64,000 bases of DNA, taken from Amoebidium appalachense. Taxonomy: Eukaryota > Ichthyosporea. Positions within the stretch are counted from its first letter, which is position 1. Every line of letters begins with the position of its first letter. Where the stretch lies: positions 7,874,001 to 7,938,000 of the forward strand of contig CAVNZM010000008.1 of the NCBI GenBank assembly GCA_963693365.1. The letters are read 5' to 3'. Below are positions 1-37,763 of the stretch, in pieces. Below the pieces are notes generated by a model that had not been told where the DNA came from, made no database searches, and worked only from the letters and a program-made list of their open reading frames with translations. The translations under genes and the position numbers were made by a program.

Positions 1-1178
1 CAGGGAGGGAGGAGGGGGGGGGGGAGGGGAGTGGGGGAGGAGGGAGAAGGAGGGGGGGGGGAGGACGGGGGGGGGGGGGGGGGGGGGGGGGGGGGAGGGA
101 GGGGAGGGGAGAGGAGGGGAGGGGAAAGGGGTGAAGGGGGGGGGCGGGAGGGAGGGGGAGAGGGGGGAGGGGGGAAGGAGTTGGGGGGGTGGGGAGCGGA
201 TGTGGGAAAAGAGAAAGAGAAGGTGGGAGGGAGGGCGGGAGGGAGGGAGGGGGTGGGGGGGGGGGGGGGGGGGGGAAGGGGGGCCCGGCTCACATGAGAC
301 ATTATACTATGTCGTTAAAGCACCACACTCTATGGAGGCACGATGACATAGGCCCCAAATAGTGATAACCCAGAAAATATAGGGATTTGTTTAAAGTAGA
401 ATTGTGAATTGCGGATCCAATCACAAGGCCCAATTGTTTGAGTGGAATTTCGGACCCAATCGACTCATCGTATTTCAGTTTATTCAATTTCAACTCCAGT
501 TTCGGGGTTATCACATTTTTGCAAGATGAGGCAAAACAGCAATTATACCAATTATGCAATAAGGGATGATCCCCCGTTTACCCAGGAAGTGGAAGTGGGT
601 GCGCGTGCGTGTGTGTGTGGTGTGTGTGCGTCTGAAGGTGTGTAGGAGGTCTGGGGGCAGACGGTTGGGGGGGGGGGAGGGGGGGGGGGGGGGGGGGGGT
701 TACAAGGGACAAGACTGAGTTTTCACTTTTACTTCACAGCCTTTTTATTGTAGAAGCCACCAGGGCGGCTGTTTACCCGCGGCGTATACGTAGTCGTTTT
801 GAAATAATATAACTTTATCGCAGTTAAGAAAATTTTGGTGACGAATGCTCCTAGGCACGTTTAGTCTCGCATGGGTGTGTGGCTGTGTGGCTGTGCATGT
901 GATGCCATGTGTGTGACACTGTGCTTCTTTTTTTTTTTCTCTCTCTGTGTGTGCGTGTGTGTGTGTGTTTGTGTGGGAGGGGGAAAAAGGGGGGGAGGGG
1001 GGAGGGGGGAGGGGGGGGAGGGGGAGGGGAGGGGGGGGGGGGGGAGAGAGAGAGACTCAGAGCTGCGGCACAAGGTGAGGAGAAGAAATTCAATGTAACA
1101 ATGTAGTAAACTTTAACTTGCCTACTACAGCTAGTCATGTACACACTCACAGTGCTACGGCAAGCATTAAACACTTAA
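1..1178. other. G-rich low-complexity region, no gene recognised
   Basis: The first 290 bases are almost pure purine (G runs with scattered A). A more balanced stretch (300-640, 720-870) follows, then another G-rich block (970-1045). Open frames exist on both strands in 300-640, but none has a recognisable motif or convincing splice sites. I see no gene here. Confidence 0.5.
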
Positions 1179-1540
1179 TCACATGGACAAATCCAACAGC
1201 CACCCTCCCGCCTTCCGCATGCTTCCAGCATACGCCAGCAGGCCATGCACCGTGCAGTTCTCCACCAATAGTGTGGCCCCAACGCCCCCCTCTGACGTCA
1301 CGTTTCCGGCGTACGTCACCGTCTCCCCCCACGGGCACGTGATCGTTCCCCCTCGCGGATTGGTCGAATCGGGCCCAATCAGAGTCCCGTTAGCAGTAAC
1401 GGTCAAATTGTAGGCGAAATGAATGGTGCACGGCGGATTGGCGGCAGTCCATTGGGTGCAGGCATCGGCCGTAAGGGTGGCCGGGCAACCAATCAAATCC
1501 CCATCAATGGTGAGCTGGGCGGGCCCGTGATTGGTGGTCC
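1179..1540 (-). CDS. Orphan exon-like ORF, possible secreted or surface protein
   Basis: On the minus strand the frame stays open from about 1540 to a TGA at 1179-1181 and has amino-acid composition unlike the surrounding repeats. It is rich in Thr, Gly and Val, has several Cys, and carries N-glycosylation-type sequons (NLT, NGT, NVT, NCT), which would suit an extracellular beta-rich protein. No family was recognised. The upstream side runs straight into a (CA)n tract without an AG acceptor, so the true 5' boundary is unclear. A possible first exon lies at 2012 going down to about 1940 (an ATG followed by a Ser/Asp-rich peptide and a GTGTGT donor). This could be an exon, a decayed gene or a chance frame. 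Confidence 0.25.
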
Positions 1541-1543
<3 letters not shown>

Positions 1544-1636
<93 letters not shown>

Positions 1637-1644
1637 TGTGTGTT
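1544..1644. repeat. (GT)n microsatellite
   Basis: About 100 bases of nearly perfect GT dinucleotide with one T interruption, followed by a G-rich segment. A (CA)n counterpart lies at 1725-1790. Confidence 0.95.
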
Positions 1645-1725
1645 GGGGAGGAGGGGCGGGGAGGGGGGTTAAGTAAGTTCCGAATCTGAAGTGTTCACGC
1701 CCACACGCCCACACGCCCACACGCC

Positions 1726-1767
<42 letters not shown>

Positions 1768-2463
1768 CACACACACACACACACACGTACGCGTGTACAT
1801 GTACGCACGTGCTGCCCTAGGCACAAAAAGCACACACACACACACACACACAGATGCAATGTTTCATCCACAGAATCCCACTCATTCTTCACATTCCACA
1901 TTCCACACATTCCATACATTCTGCAAACGCACACACCTGCACCCGGTGTGTGCTCGTCCGAGTCACTGCCTTTGCTCGAAATGCAAGGTGCATCAGGCGA
2001 TTTCTTATTCATGTTGCAAAAGCGTTACTAAGTTCTCAATCGACCCGACCAATCACAATCACAAATTAAAATTAGCATTGAAGGGAGCACGATATCAGGA
2101 ATTAACATGTCTTGAATGAATGTTTATTAGGTAGTGGATAGTATGCGCAGCATACTAGTAAAACACATAAAAAGAAAATACATGGCACATACTACGTAAA
2201 TACAACCTGGCACCCATTATCACGATCGAATATCTTATAGACATCAATCAGTAATACCGTTGAGTCACAACACAACACAAGTCCAATTTGATATTCATCA
2301 ACAGATTAAGCCAAATTTCACAAAATTTTAAACATGTTCGATCCGAGTCATTCATAGTCAGCCACAAAACTGAATGAGTCATGACTACCAAACGGTTGAG
2401 GGTCCCATTCGAAATAAGGGAAAACACACATGAAATTCGTAAAATCCCGCAAATTTCGGGCAT
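1645..2463. other. 3' flank of the oxidoreductase gene, CA repeats
   Basis: CA-rich microsatellite at 1700-1860, then ordinary A/T-balanced sequence to 2463 that would be the 3' UTR and flank of the minus-strand oxidoreductase. The only coding hint is the short ATG-started minus-strand frame at 1940-2012. Confidence 0.5.
2123..2128 (-). terminator. Candidate polyadenylation signal AATAAA
   Basis: AATAAA on the minus strand, about 340 bases past the stop codon of the oxidoreductase gene. The hexamer is exact; the distance is rather long, so use is inferred. Confidence 0.35.
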
Positions 2464-6647
<4,184 letters not shown>

Positions 6648-6756
6648 TTTCGGTTTTTTTTAATGATTTGAAAGGCGCAACGGTGTTTCAGTTCGCGAAC
6701 AAAGAGAAGAAGGATTTTGAATGTGAAGAAGAACACATGCATGTTGATGCCCCAAC

Positions 6757-6809
6757 TTTATAGACGCAAGTGTGGACAAAGGAACGTGAGCGTAAGCCTA
6801 CATGATTGG
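6757..6809 (-). promoter_or_regulatory. TATA and CCAAT boxes of the oxidoreductase gene
   Basis: TATAAA on the minus strand at 6757-6762, about 110 bases upstream of the ATG, and CCAAT on the minus strand at 6805-6809, about 45 bases further upstream. The spacing fits a classical RNA polymerase II promoter; activity is inferred. Confidence 0.5.
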
Positions 6810-7859
6810 CTCCATGTATTTACAGTAATTTAGATGCATGATAAAGAAATTTCAAATCTTTAATAAGACGTTTAAATTCACAAAGATCATTGTTTGAGTG
6901 GTCTGTTGAAACTTTTTATTCTTTCTAAGAGTACGCTACTCATTCCGCAAAAAGAACCAATCGCCAGACCCCAAAGGCACCACCGCAAATAGTCTAAATT
7001 TGAGACCCACCGCTCATAGTGACTCATACATTATATGCTCAAATATAAGATCATTACGTCATATAAAGGGACTAATCTATTAGATCTTCCGCGCGTTCCT
7101 ACTCTCGTTTTTATTGGTCACCGGCCTGGAGTGCCCGGAATCCCCGGTTGCTCGGGCATGGGACCGACTCCGGGAGGCCGCGCGTGAAATGTCTACACGT
7201 GTAGTAGGCTTTACTTTGCCTTGCCTGTGCTTTTTACAAAACGGGTGTGTACACGTGTGCGCGTTGGTGTCTGTGCGTTCCTGTGTGTATACTACCGTAC
7301 ACATGCATACTTACAGGGTTGATTTATGTAGCACGTGATATTGCCCTATCGCTATTTGGTGTAAGCACTAAGCAGCTATTTCAGCTGCGATCCTGTGTTG
7401 CTATGAGATAACTGTGCATGTGCCCCTCGATGCACTCGTCTGTAATTTCTTTGACTCTTTTTTCCATTTTGATGGGTACCGGTCTTGCCAGCGCTAGCAC
7501 TGGCAGCAGCTGCTGATCGGGCCAAGGGTTCGAACTTCGAATCACTAGAAATGAACCAATGAAATGCATTCCCGCCAAATCTAGGTATTCACCATAAGCA
7601 GCTTTTATTTCTATGTTCCTGTTGGCCTAGAGAATTTCTGTGAATCCGGTGATTTGGGAACATCAAGATGGCCGTGAGCGGGAAACTTTGAGAGCCAGTC
7701 ACTCCTGGTTCGAAAGGAAGAGAGAGAATGGAGGGTCCTTCCTGTTGCCAACCGAGTAGCTAATATACGGTGGTTGTGGTGTTAAAGAGAGAGTTATCAA
7801 CCTAATTTGAACTAACAAGCGCATTTTGGTAAGAAGTAGTTATCTTTCTGTCCGAAAAA
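6810..7859. promoter_or_regulatory. Divergent intergenic region
   Basis: About 1.2 kb between two genes that start back to back (6647 minus, 7860 plus). It is free of long simple repeats. It holds a GC-rich patch near 7115-7200 and a near-palindrome around 7485-7505 (TGCCAGCGCTAGCACTGGCA). No tRNA or ORF could be supported. It is probably the promoter region of both neighbours. Confidence 0.45.
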
Positions 7860-10507
7860 ATGAAGATGAATAAGGACATCGTGGGTCCATACCGCGAGCT
7901 GTGTGCGGAGGTGGGCATAGACGCAAACGATCGTGACTGTGAATGGATAGAGTTCATGCCCCATGGAGACGAAGCAAGCGACCAGGCAGTTGCGAGGTAC
8001 AGACAAAAAATAGACCACCGTTTCCAGGTGCCCATGTCGGATGATGATTTTCGCAGACTTCCCCACAACATGGGTGAGAGCTGGGTTATTTCATTCACAG
8101 ACACCAAAACAGAGAACGTTTTTGTGACAACATGCACCGTTTCCAAGTGTCTCGGCGATGATTGGAGATTTGACGAAAATGCACCTGGGTGCGTTGTTGC
8201 CCACCAGCAATCCGACACGTTCCCTATACCTGTTGACGACGCTCTTCTGTGCTTGAAAAAGGCATGCATCGCTCCACGTTATGGCGAGCCCAGGATCCCT
8301 GGCTACCTGCTTGTAGCGGCGCGTTTCGAAACTCAGTTCGGTGTTTTGGCCGAATTCTGCCGGAAAGTGGGCATGACATGTTCTCTGGAAGATTGGGACG
8401 TTGCGAAAATGAACGCTGCGAAATTCGGCACTGATCCTTATGGTTTCAACAACAGGATGCGCACATCGGCAACAGACCCACGCCTGTTGGCTGTCGTCTT
8501 CAAAAACGACGGGAATGAAGCGTTTAAGAAGAAGAAGTTTAACGAGGCAATAAAGTTCTACACGAAGGGGATCAATTGTCTCGGCGAGGATGATGAGGAC
8601 ACGTACCTGCTGTATAGCAACCGGTGTGCATGTTACATGCAGCAGAAGAAATATGCAGAGGCGCTTGCGGATGCGGTGACCATCACGACGATAAAACCCA
8701 CATGGGAGAAAGGTTTCATGCGTTTGGCACGCGCTCATGAGGTGAAATTGACTCCCCCCCTACCCCCCTCCCCCCCTCCCCCCCTCCCCTTCCCTCCCTC
8801 CCCCCCCCCCCCCTCCCCCTCTCTGCCTGCCGGCCGGCCCGCCCCTCCCCTTTTTTTCACGTCCCCACCCACAACCCCCCACCTCAGCTGGTGCCCTTCC
8901 TTCCACCCTCCTATTCCCTCATCATCCTATCTCTCCTCACCCTTCCCTCCTACCTTCCCCGCCCTCCCCCCCCCCCCCCCCCCCCTTCCACCTCTCCTTC
9001 TCGTCCTCCCCCCCCCCTCCCCGAGTCCCATTTCCCTACCTCCTTTTTTGGTCATTCCTTTTTCATAGCCCGTGCCAGTCATGATAGGTTCCTTCAATCA
9101 GCATTCTTGTTTCGTTTCTGCCCAATTTTCCATTCTGCCTGGTTGCGCAAATCAAAACGTCCCCTTCTCCTCCTTGTATCGATCAATACCAGGCAGTATA
9201 AGGCTTTCCACCAGTACAATCTCCTCAACCACCGCACTTGGCAGCGTTTACTCGGATGCTCTTTATCCCCCCCCCCCCCCCCCCCCCCCCCCCCTTCCTT
9301 TCTTCCCTCCCCCTCCTCCCCCCTTCCCCCCTTTCCTTCTTTCCTCGGCCCCACTACCTCCCCCATCCATCCCCAACCCGTCCTAAGTTTCCTTCGTCCC
9401 ACACCCTCCAAACACCACCGTGGCATCACCATACCCCCCCCCCCCCCCCCCCCCCTGCCGCACCCCACACATCCACACATACACACATGCCACCTCTCAT
9501 GTACCCCCCCCCCCCCCCCCCCCCTCCTTCCCTCCCCCCTCCCCTCCCCCGACCCTCTCCCTTCCCTTCCGTCCCACCATATCAACCTAGCCACACAATG
9601 TATTTCTTACAGAACACTTCAAAATGTTAGGCCATGTGCACCCCCCCCCCCCCCCCCTCCTCTCCACTCTGCGTCTGCTCAATCTCCGTGTTTGTCCCCT
9701 TTCTTGATGAAATATCTAAGACTGTCTGTGTTATGTTTATTTTAGGTGGCTGTATATGCTAGGAACCCCTGACCGAAAACCGTTGTGATTATGATGTCGT
9801 GCCGTAGACTTCATTCTCCACCCCCCCCCCCCCCCCCCCCCCCTCGCCGGCGCCTATCTCCCCACCCACCCGCCCGCGCTCGCCCCCGTAACAACCCAAA
9901 AAACTGCAGATTACAAACGTACAGGCGGCTGGACACTTGCATACCCAATCACCTACAACCACATGCACACAGAAACACATACACACAAGCGCCTGCGCGC
10001 GCGCGCGCAGACACACACACACACACACAACACACACCAACGGACACACACAACACACACCAACACACACACACACCAACATTCACCTGCTCATACATAC
10101 ATTATCCACACGGGAGACACACTGGCGCACAAGCACGTGCGTGCACGTGCTCATACGTACAGAACAAAAATCCCCCCCCCCCTACCCCATCCCACCCCCA
10201 CCCCTCTCTCTCTCCCCGCCCCCTCCCCCCCCCCCACCCACCCACCGCCACTCCAGCCGCACACACAAAGTCACTGCCCTCGCCCACTTGCCCAGCTCCC
10301 CCCGGTAGTTCATTTTTTTATCCCCCCAATGTTTCTGTCCCTTACTCAACCGCAAACATAAATACTAACTTAGGCAAAATTTCATTGCAGGAACTGGGCA
10401 ACCTTGAAGACGCGGTGATTGCATGGGCCGAGGCGTGCCGACTGAGCCCTGAGAATGCAGAGTATGCTGAGAACTACCGCAAGGCAAAAGACAGGTGCAA
10501 GAAGTGA
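7860..10507 (+). CDS. TPR co-chaperone-like protein with an unassigned N-terminal region
   Basis: Two exons, 7860-8741 and 10391-10507, joined in phase 0 (donor GTGAAA, acceptor TTCATTGCAG), give 332 aa. Residues from about 213 to the end form three tetratricopeptide repeats. The first helix pair begins KNDGNEAFKKKKFNEAI, the second carries YSNRCACY, and the third spans the exon junction (WEKGFMRLARAHE, then ELGNLEDA). Lys and Asn in repeat 1, Asn in repeat 2, and Lys and Arg in repeat 3 match the two-carboxylate clamp by which Hop/Sti1-type TPR domains hold the EEVD tail of Hsp70 or Hsp90. Chaperone binding is therefore a reasonable inference. The first 210 residues, rich in Trp, Asp and Cys, match no family I recognise. 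The 1.65-kb intron is mostly C tracts and (CA)n. Start: ATG at 7860; a second in-frame ATG lies two codons later. Confidence 0.8.
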
Positions 10508-31756
<21,249 letters not shown>

Positions 31757-32002
31757 CACGGATGAAATTTCAATCCTTGTTTCCAATGGACCCCGCTACC
31801 TTCAAACGACGGACTCTTTCTCGATGTACTACTGCGAATGAACCCCCTGCAAAAAATCCCCCACCCCCGGTCGATTCGGACGATATTCAACGGATTCCTT
31901 CCTCCCACCAACGAAGTATGAAAACATATGAAAGCTCTTCTTATTTATATCAAGTCATCTAAATTTCACATAATTTGTCCCTCGCCAAATATGAGTAGGA
32001 TT

Positions 32003-32034
<32 letters not shown>

Positions 32035-32127
32035 TTATTCTCGTAAAATTTCTGCATCGCCCACCACCCCCCCCCCCCCCCCCCCCCCCTCCCCCCTCCC
32101 CCCCCCTGAAGAGCGCAGGAAAAGTAC

Positions 32128-32194
32128 CTAGGCGAATGTCATTTTTGACGATCGATGGTGTGAATGCTTCGTAAACATCTTTATCCATAGCCAT
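32128..32194 (-). CDS. Possible orphan first exon
   Basis: ATG at 32192-32194 on the minus strand opens a 22-codon peptide of unbiased composition (MAMDKDVYEAFTPS at the start) and ends at a good GTACTT donor. The only in-frame continuation I found uses an acceptor near 32056 and stops after five codons. It may be the start of a tiny protein, an antisense transcript or a remnant. No homologue recognised. Confidence 0.2.
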
Positions 32195-32337
32195 ATGGTG
32201 ATTCTGGTTTGTTGGCTCTTTCTTGGTGTGGTGGTGTGCGTTTTTTGGTGAATTGTGATATGAAAACACGGATATATTGCGGGGGATACGAAATGAACAG
32301 CAAACAATCACAGACACACGTGCACATGCGCGTTGGC

Positions 32338-32396
<59 letters not shown>

Positions 32397-32428
32397 CACA
32401 CGCACACACACGCACACACATACACATT

Positions 32429-32462
<34 letters not shown>

Positions 32463-33026
32463 AACACACACATGCCCACGTGTGCGTGCCTGCGCACACA
32501 TGCATCACAAACAGTTTATTCTGCCATCCGTATTAGCCTACACAAGCACGTATGCAAGGTACCGGTGCGGCTAGGAATGTTTTTTTTTTTGTATGTGTGT
32601 GTTGTGGGGTTTCTGGTATATATATTTTGGTGGATGTGGGGTTTAATAGTAAAATTTCGATTCAGGTATAAGGTGTGCAACAAATCATAGTTCTTTTGTA
32701 CAAATTCTGAAAGGAACTCATGTAAAAGAAATAGTATGGTAACTATGCGGACTCTTGGGTTTCCTAAAAACATAAAATTATCACGCACATTATGATATGT
32801 AAGGTTCAGAGGTTTACGTAAATTATATACCGGTCTGTGTTTTTGTGACGTAATTATGCGGCAATAAGGTAACATGTATCGAATACACAGCGACTGTGTG
32901 CATGTGCGGCGGTGCCGGTTTCCATATATGGCAGGGCCATATGAGCGTGTGCTTACATAAACCAGTATATGTATAGCTGTAGTGATGTGGCATGGTACAT
33001 GTTCTCCACAACCCTCCCCGCCCTTG

Positions 33027-33060
<34 letters not shown>

Positions 33061-33138
33061 GTCTCCAACCGCTCCCCCCTCCCCCTCCGGGCCCCACGGG
33101 CCCTCCCTTTTCTTCTTCTTTTTTTTTTTTTTTTTTTG

Positions 33139-33194
<56 letters not shown>

Positions 33195-33198
33195 ATGC

Positions 33199-33265
<67 letters not shown>

Positions 33266-33424
33266 TAACACGTGCGCACACTGTCCACACAGCGCCTTAT
33301 GAGCTCAACGGCCATGGCCGGCCAAGCTCTGTGGAATGCTGACGTCATCTTTGCTCATTGATCCCCCAAGGTTGCTCTTGGGGGCTCATGGAAGCAGCTA
33401 AACTTGCTAATGCATATGTTTTCT

Positions 33425-33790
33425 TTTGACTGGATTTATTCGACGGAATGATATGCAGTATGCACGGCATAATGAGAAGACAATAAAAACTTCACGAGTT
33501 ATCCAGTAACAAGTGCATACTGAGATACCTGAACACTGTGTGAAAATCTTATAAATACTCAATGTGACGACCAACAGAATTCAACAAAAAGTCTAAAGTG
33601 TTCACATTGCCAGCTAGTGTAGCAGATACCCGTAGGGAAAGAGGTAAAACGCAACATGTTAGCGGCAAAATTTATTAATTTATGCTGGATTTATGATTCA
33701 ACCGATAGAGGTGAAAGTATACTTGTATGCACGACATAATTACGAGGCAAGGAAAAAAATCTACGAGTTAGCGATAAATAAGTTCAAAGC
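33425..33790. repeat. Diverged direct repeat pair
   Basis: Two segments of about 85-110 bases, at 33428-33515 and 33682-33785, share in order CTGGATTTAT, TATGCACGGCATAAT or TATGCACGACATAAT, and an ACGAGTTA block. They are about 250 bases apart in the RING-LRAT upstream region. Confidence 0.5.
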
Positions 33791-34447
33791 AATTGAAAGT
33801 TAAAGCCATCTCCTTCTCACAGCACTCGATTTGAAATTTTGAGAGTAAAGTTTAGGGAGCTGGCAGCAAAGAGCCAGACAGTGACTACGGTACTGTGAAA
33901 GGGAAAAGACAAGGGTGCTGTTTTTCGCTTTAAACAATTGTTGTCTTTTCGATGTTTCTCGTTTTGTTATTTGTTCTCTTACTGTGTATTGTTAGCATTA
34001 TACACTCATAACACAAGAACACACACACACACACACAAAACACACACTCACAAACAAATTGTTGTGTACAATTTTTAGTGAATTCCGTTGACACAAGCAC
34101 GACTCTCCCCCTCTCATGACCGTCAAAACTGCTGCTTTCCAAACAATGACCTAATGACCTGTTCTTTGTTTTCCTGTTGTTTCGATGATATGAAATAATG
34201 CAGATAAGCAATAGATATTGCATAGTAGCGTTTTATTCCTAGCTACTTAACCCCCTAAAGTTGCTCCACAAAGCTTGGACACATGTCTTTCTAACTCTCA
34301 AAGCTTTTCAAAATACATGAAGTTGCCAAGAGCATTTTCTTTCTAGCCCCAAGATCCAGCTACACAGTTGCAGCGTTTTCAACGTGACCTTCACACATCT
34401 ATACTCAATAACGCTCCCTCTCAAGCATCGCCATTTCACAACACAAC

Positions 34448-34903
34448 ATGGCTTCTCACACCTTAACAAATGTCGCTGATCTTGGTGATTGCGACGACGT
34501 TTGTTGTCCCATCTGCCTAGGGGAGTTTTCTCCTCGCTTCGTTGTTAGGACGTCGTGTGGCCATCGCTTCTGTGAGCCCTGCTTGGAGAAGCTTCTGCGC
34601 ACGCGGGTAGGCGTTCATGCACCACATGAGCACGCATGCAAGCACCAAATGTTTTTGCATCCATGCACCTGGTCACGTATGCACGCATCCAAGCACCAAT
34701 TGCTCATGCATCCATGTACCACTTAATCACGCAGAGGGGGAAGGGCAGCACTATTTTTGTTTTGAAGTTTGTTCTTGGTATAATTGTAAGAGTATGAACG
34801 AACACACAGTGGAACCTGGATTGTTTTATCTCAGTGCTAGACATATATATCTGAATCTCTACATGGATGTTCAGAGGTTTTCAGTTCTATGCATCCTTGC
34901 GCG

Positions 34904-34942
<39 letters not shown>

Positions 34943-36027
34943 CCCCGCCCCCTCCTGATGTTGGGCTCTGTTCGTTTCTTCCCCCCCCCCCACCCCCCCC
35001 CCCTTTTTTTCCCCCGGCTTCTGGTGTTGGTTTTTTTGTGACCCTTTGTGATGTCTACCCCTCCATAATTCCATCCTCGAGCTCTAATGCATACATCCCC
35101 CCCCGTCCCCAACACCACCGCCACCATCACCACCACCATTTTTCCCCACGCTTTTCCCCTCCCTTTTTCTCTTTTCTTTCTTTCTCTTTTTTCTTCCTTT
35201 TTTTTTTGCAGCGGAGCGCCGGCTGCCCTGTGTGTCGTGCTGCGTTTGAAGAGTACGAAGGCACCCCAGCTCTCTTCTTGGCCGGAGACCAAATCTACTA
35301 CAAAGGTACGTGATCATTCCCGCCCCCCACCCCCCACCCCTTCCCCCCCGCCCCTCCCTCCTCCCCTTCCCCCCCCCCCCCTCCCCCTAACTTGGCCCCC
35401 CCGGAGGATGTTTTCTCTTTATCAGGCATACTTTTTTACGTGTGGTTTGCACTCTGCATTGTGGTGTCCGTCCTGACCGTGTGCTCCGTACTCTAAGACA
35501 CATTCTAAACCCTCTCTTTGGCCTCCCGCTACTCCCAGAAAACGAAAAAGGAGCAGAAGAAAAGAAAACCGTTCGGGTCATTCGTTCTGTCTATCACTGG
35601 TGTTTTCCTTTTTCTGTCAACCCCCCAGTTATTTCGGATATTTGTCGTGCTCAAACAAAAAGGCGACTGGAAAAAAACAATCAGACAAGAAGAGGACGGG
35701 ACTGGGTGGGGCACAGAGCAAGGCAGGGAAAAATAAAATCATATAAATCCAGCTTTAAGGGGGCCCGGGGAGGTTGGGGGGAGGGGGGGGATGTGGGCGA
35801 GAATGAACACGCATACCATAGATGCAGATGGACAGGATTCCTTCTTCTTCTTCTTCTTCTTCCTTCTTTCTTTTTCCATCCATCCTTTTTTTTTCTTTTT
35901 GCCACACAGATGGGATTCCTTTTTTTCCCTTCTTCTCCTCCTCCTTCTTCTTTCTTCGTCGCCTTCTCAGGCGAGGTTCCTTTTTTTTTTTTTTTTTTTT
36001 CCCCTTCCTTTTTTTCTCTTTTTTTTC

Positions 36028-36095
<68 letters not shown>

Positions 36096-37442
36096 GGTGT
36101 TTTTTTTTTTTTTTTTGTTATTTTTTGGGGGGAAGGGGGGGTGGGGAGGGGGGGGGGGGGGGGGGGGTGGGGACGGACTCTCACCACAAGTAAACGCAAA
36201 GCACACAAGTTGAAAGGAAAAGAAATGGTTTTATGAAACACTATGAAAGTAGAACAGAAATTTGCCGGGCAACATGTGTGGAATACTTGCGTGGTCCTGA
36301 CTGGATATACGCACAGGGGCCAGTGGTGTCAAGTTTGCAGAGCACCATGGGATATATATTGGAGATAACACCGTGGTAAGTGTGTGTGGGGGGGGGGGGG
36401 GGGGGGGGGATTTAGTTGCGGGTACAAAAATGTGAAAAAATGTGATGCTTGTGTATGCAGTGCGTGGTGGTTGGTGCACTTGGAGTGGGATATTCGAATC
36501 GTTTTGTGTTTCAAAATTTCCATGTTGCCGTTTTCGAGTTTTTTTTAATTTTTTTTTAAATTTTTTTTAAATTTTTTATTATTTTTTATTATTATCTGGT
36601 GCCTTCAAACGGGCTTCAAATGTTATGTTTAAGCGCGTTCGGCAAACCACTTTCGAGTATCACTGCCGCTGTTTCCTTGATATACCTTAGACTAGATATA
36701 TTCGTATATCCTGTGCTCATACCACCCCCCCTTCCAGGCGCACCTTGCCAACGGGGAGAGTCTGACGTCATCGCAGGCCATCCCGGCCACCAGCGGCCTC
36801 ATAGGCATGGACAATGCACAGGTATTAATCACGGCAATAAGCACTAATTTAAAAACCCTTTAAAAATCTTAGCTGTGCAGAGAAATTAGCTGTCTAGTCT
36901 CGTGGGCTCGACATAGGAAAGAATACCTACATACTACACCCCCTTCCTCCCCCATCCCCTCTCCGCTTCGTCTTCCTCTATCCTTTTTCGAGGCTGTCTC
37001 TGTTTCTCTCCTTACCCCCATGGCGTGTGACTGATCGGAATGGGGCCTGTAGGTTACCAGAAAACATTTCTATTCTACTAGGAAAGGTGTGTTGTTTGTG
37101 GCCCTCGGCAAGGCATGTAGTGTATATATATCCTTATTCTTCAAAGTTGTGTGTTTATTACATTATACTATAGGCCTGCAGCCAAGTTGTATCAGGTAGG
37201 ACACACTTTTGTATGATTGACATCATCGGAACTCACGTAAGGAAAAGAGGGTCTTTTTTTTTTTTTTTTTTTTTTTTTGCCCCACTCAATTAATGCAATT
37301 TTTTTGCATTTTTCATTTGTACCTAAATGAGGCAACAGTGTGCCTCTGGGTCCGCGCCTGATGAGTAGTTAGGTAAGAAATTGTTTTTTTCTTTTTGTGC
37401 CCACTAGTGGCATGGCGGTTTCCTTTTGTTTCCGGACAAGGC

Positions 37443-37485
<43 letters not shown>

Positions 37486-37684
37486 CCCCTCCCCAAATAA
37501 GGCAAAGTTGTTGCTCATTGGTACACTCTTGTGCCCAAATATGGGAATTGTGTTGACGCATTGTCCTTCGAACAGGTAACTACATGCACCCTAGAGCAGT
37601 TTCTGGAGACTGCACGCAGCAAGCAGTCACGTGTGTACGTGCGCCATTACAGGCCGGGCCAGTGCTTTGAACCGGCGGCTACAG

Positions 37685-37763
<79 letters not shown>

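Larger units (their letters stand above)
31757..34447. other. Intergenic region between the AFF-like and RING-LRAT genes
   Basis: Starts with coding-like sequence on the plus strand: a 69-codon frame at 31753-31962 whose ATG overlaps the AFF stop codon as ATGA. Next come C tracts (32005-32090), CA repeats (32340-32460), a poly-A/poly-T/poly-G block (33030-33192), (CA)n (33203-33262), then 1.2 kb of repeat-poor sequence leading to the RING-LRAT start. A long minus-strand frame at 32516-32830 shows no motif. Confidence 0.4.

Noticed and set aside
31-297. Gly-rich or Pro-rich ORFs over G and C tracts (also 2523-2954, 4640-5296, 24028-25487, 28786-30309)
   Set aside because: Composition follows directly from the homopolymers. 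Real exons lying within them are short and were called separately.
1541-1676. Open frames encoding poly-(Cys-Val) or poly-(Thr-His), here and at dozens of other places
   Set aside because: They are translations of (GT)n/(CA)n repeats, open in all frames of both strands, with no start context or motif.
7506-7545. GGTTCGAACTT resembling a tRNA B box
   Set aside because: No matching A box, acceptor stem or anticodon arm could be folded around it.
32516-33271. 251-codon minus-strand ORF
   Set aside because: Much of it is a repeat translation. The remainder has no motif, no plausible splice sites and no composition change from its flanks.
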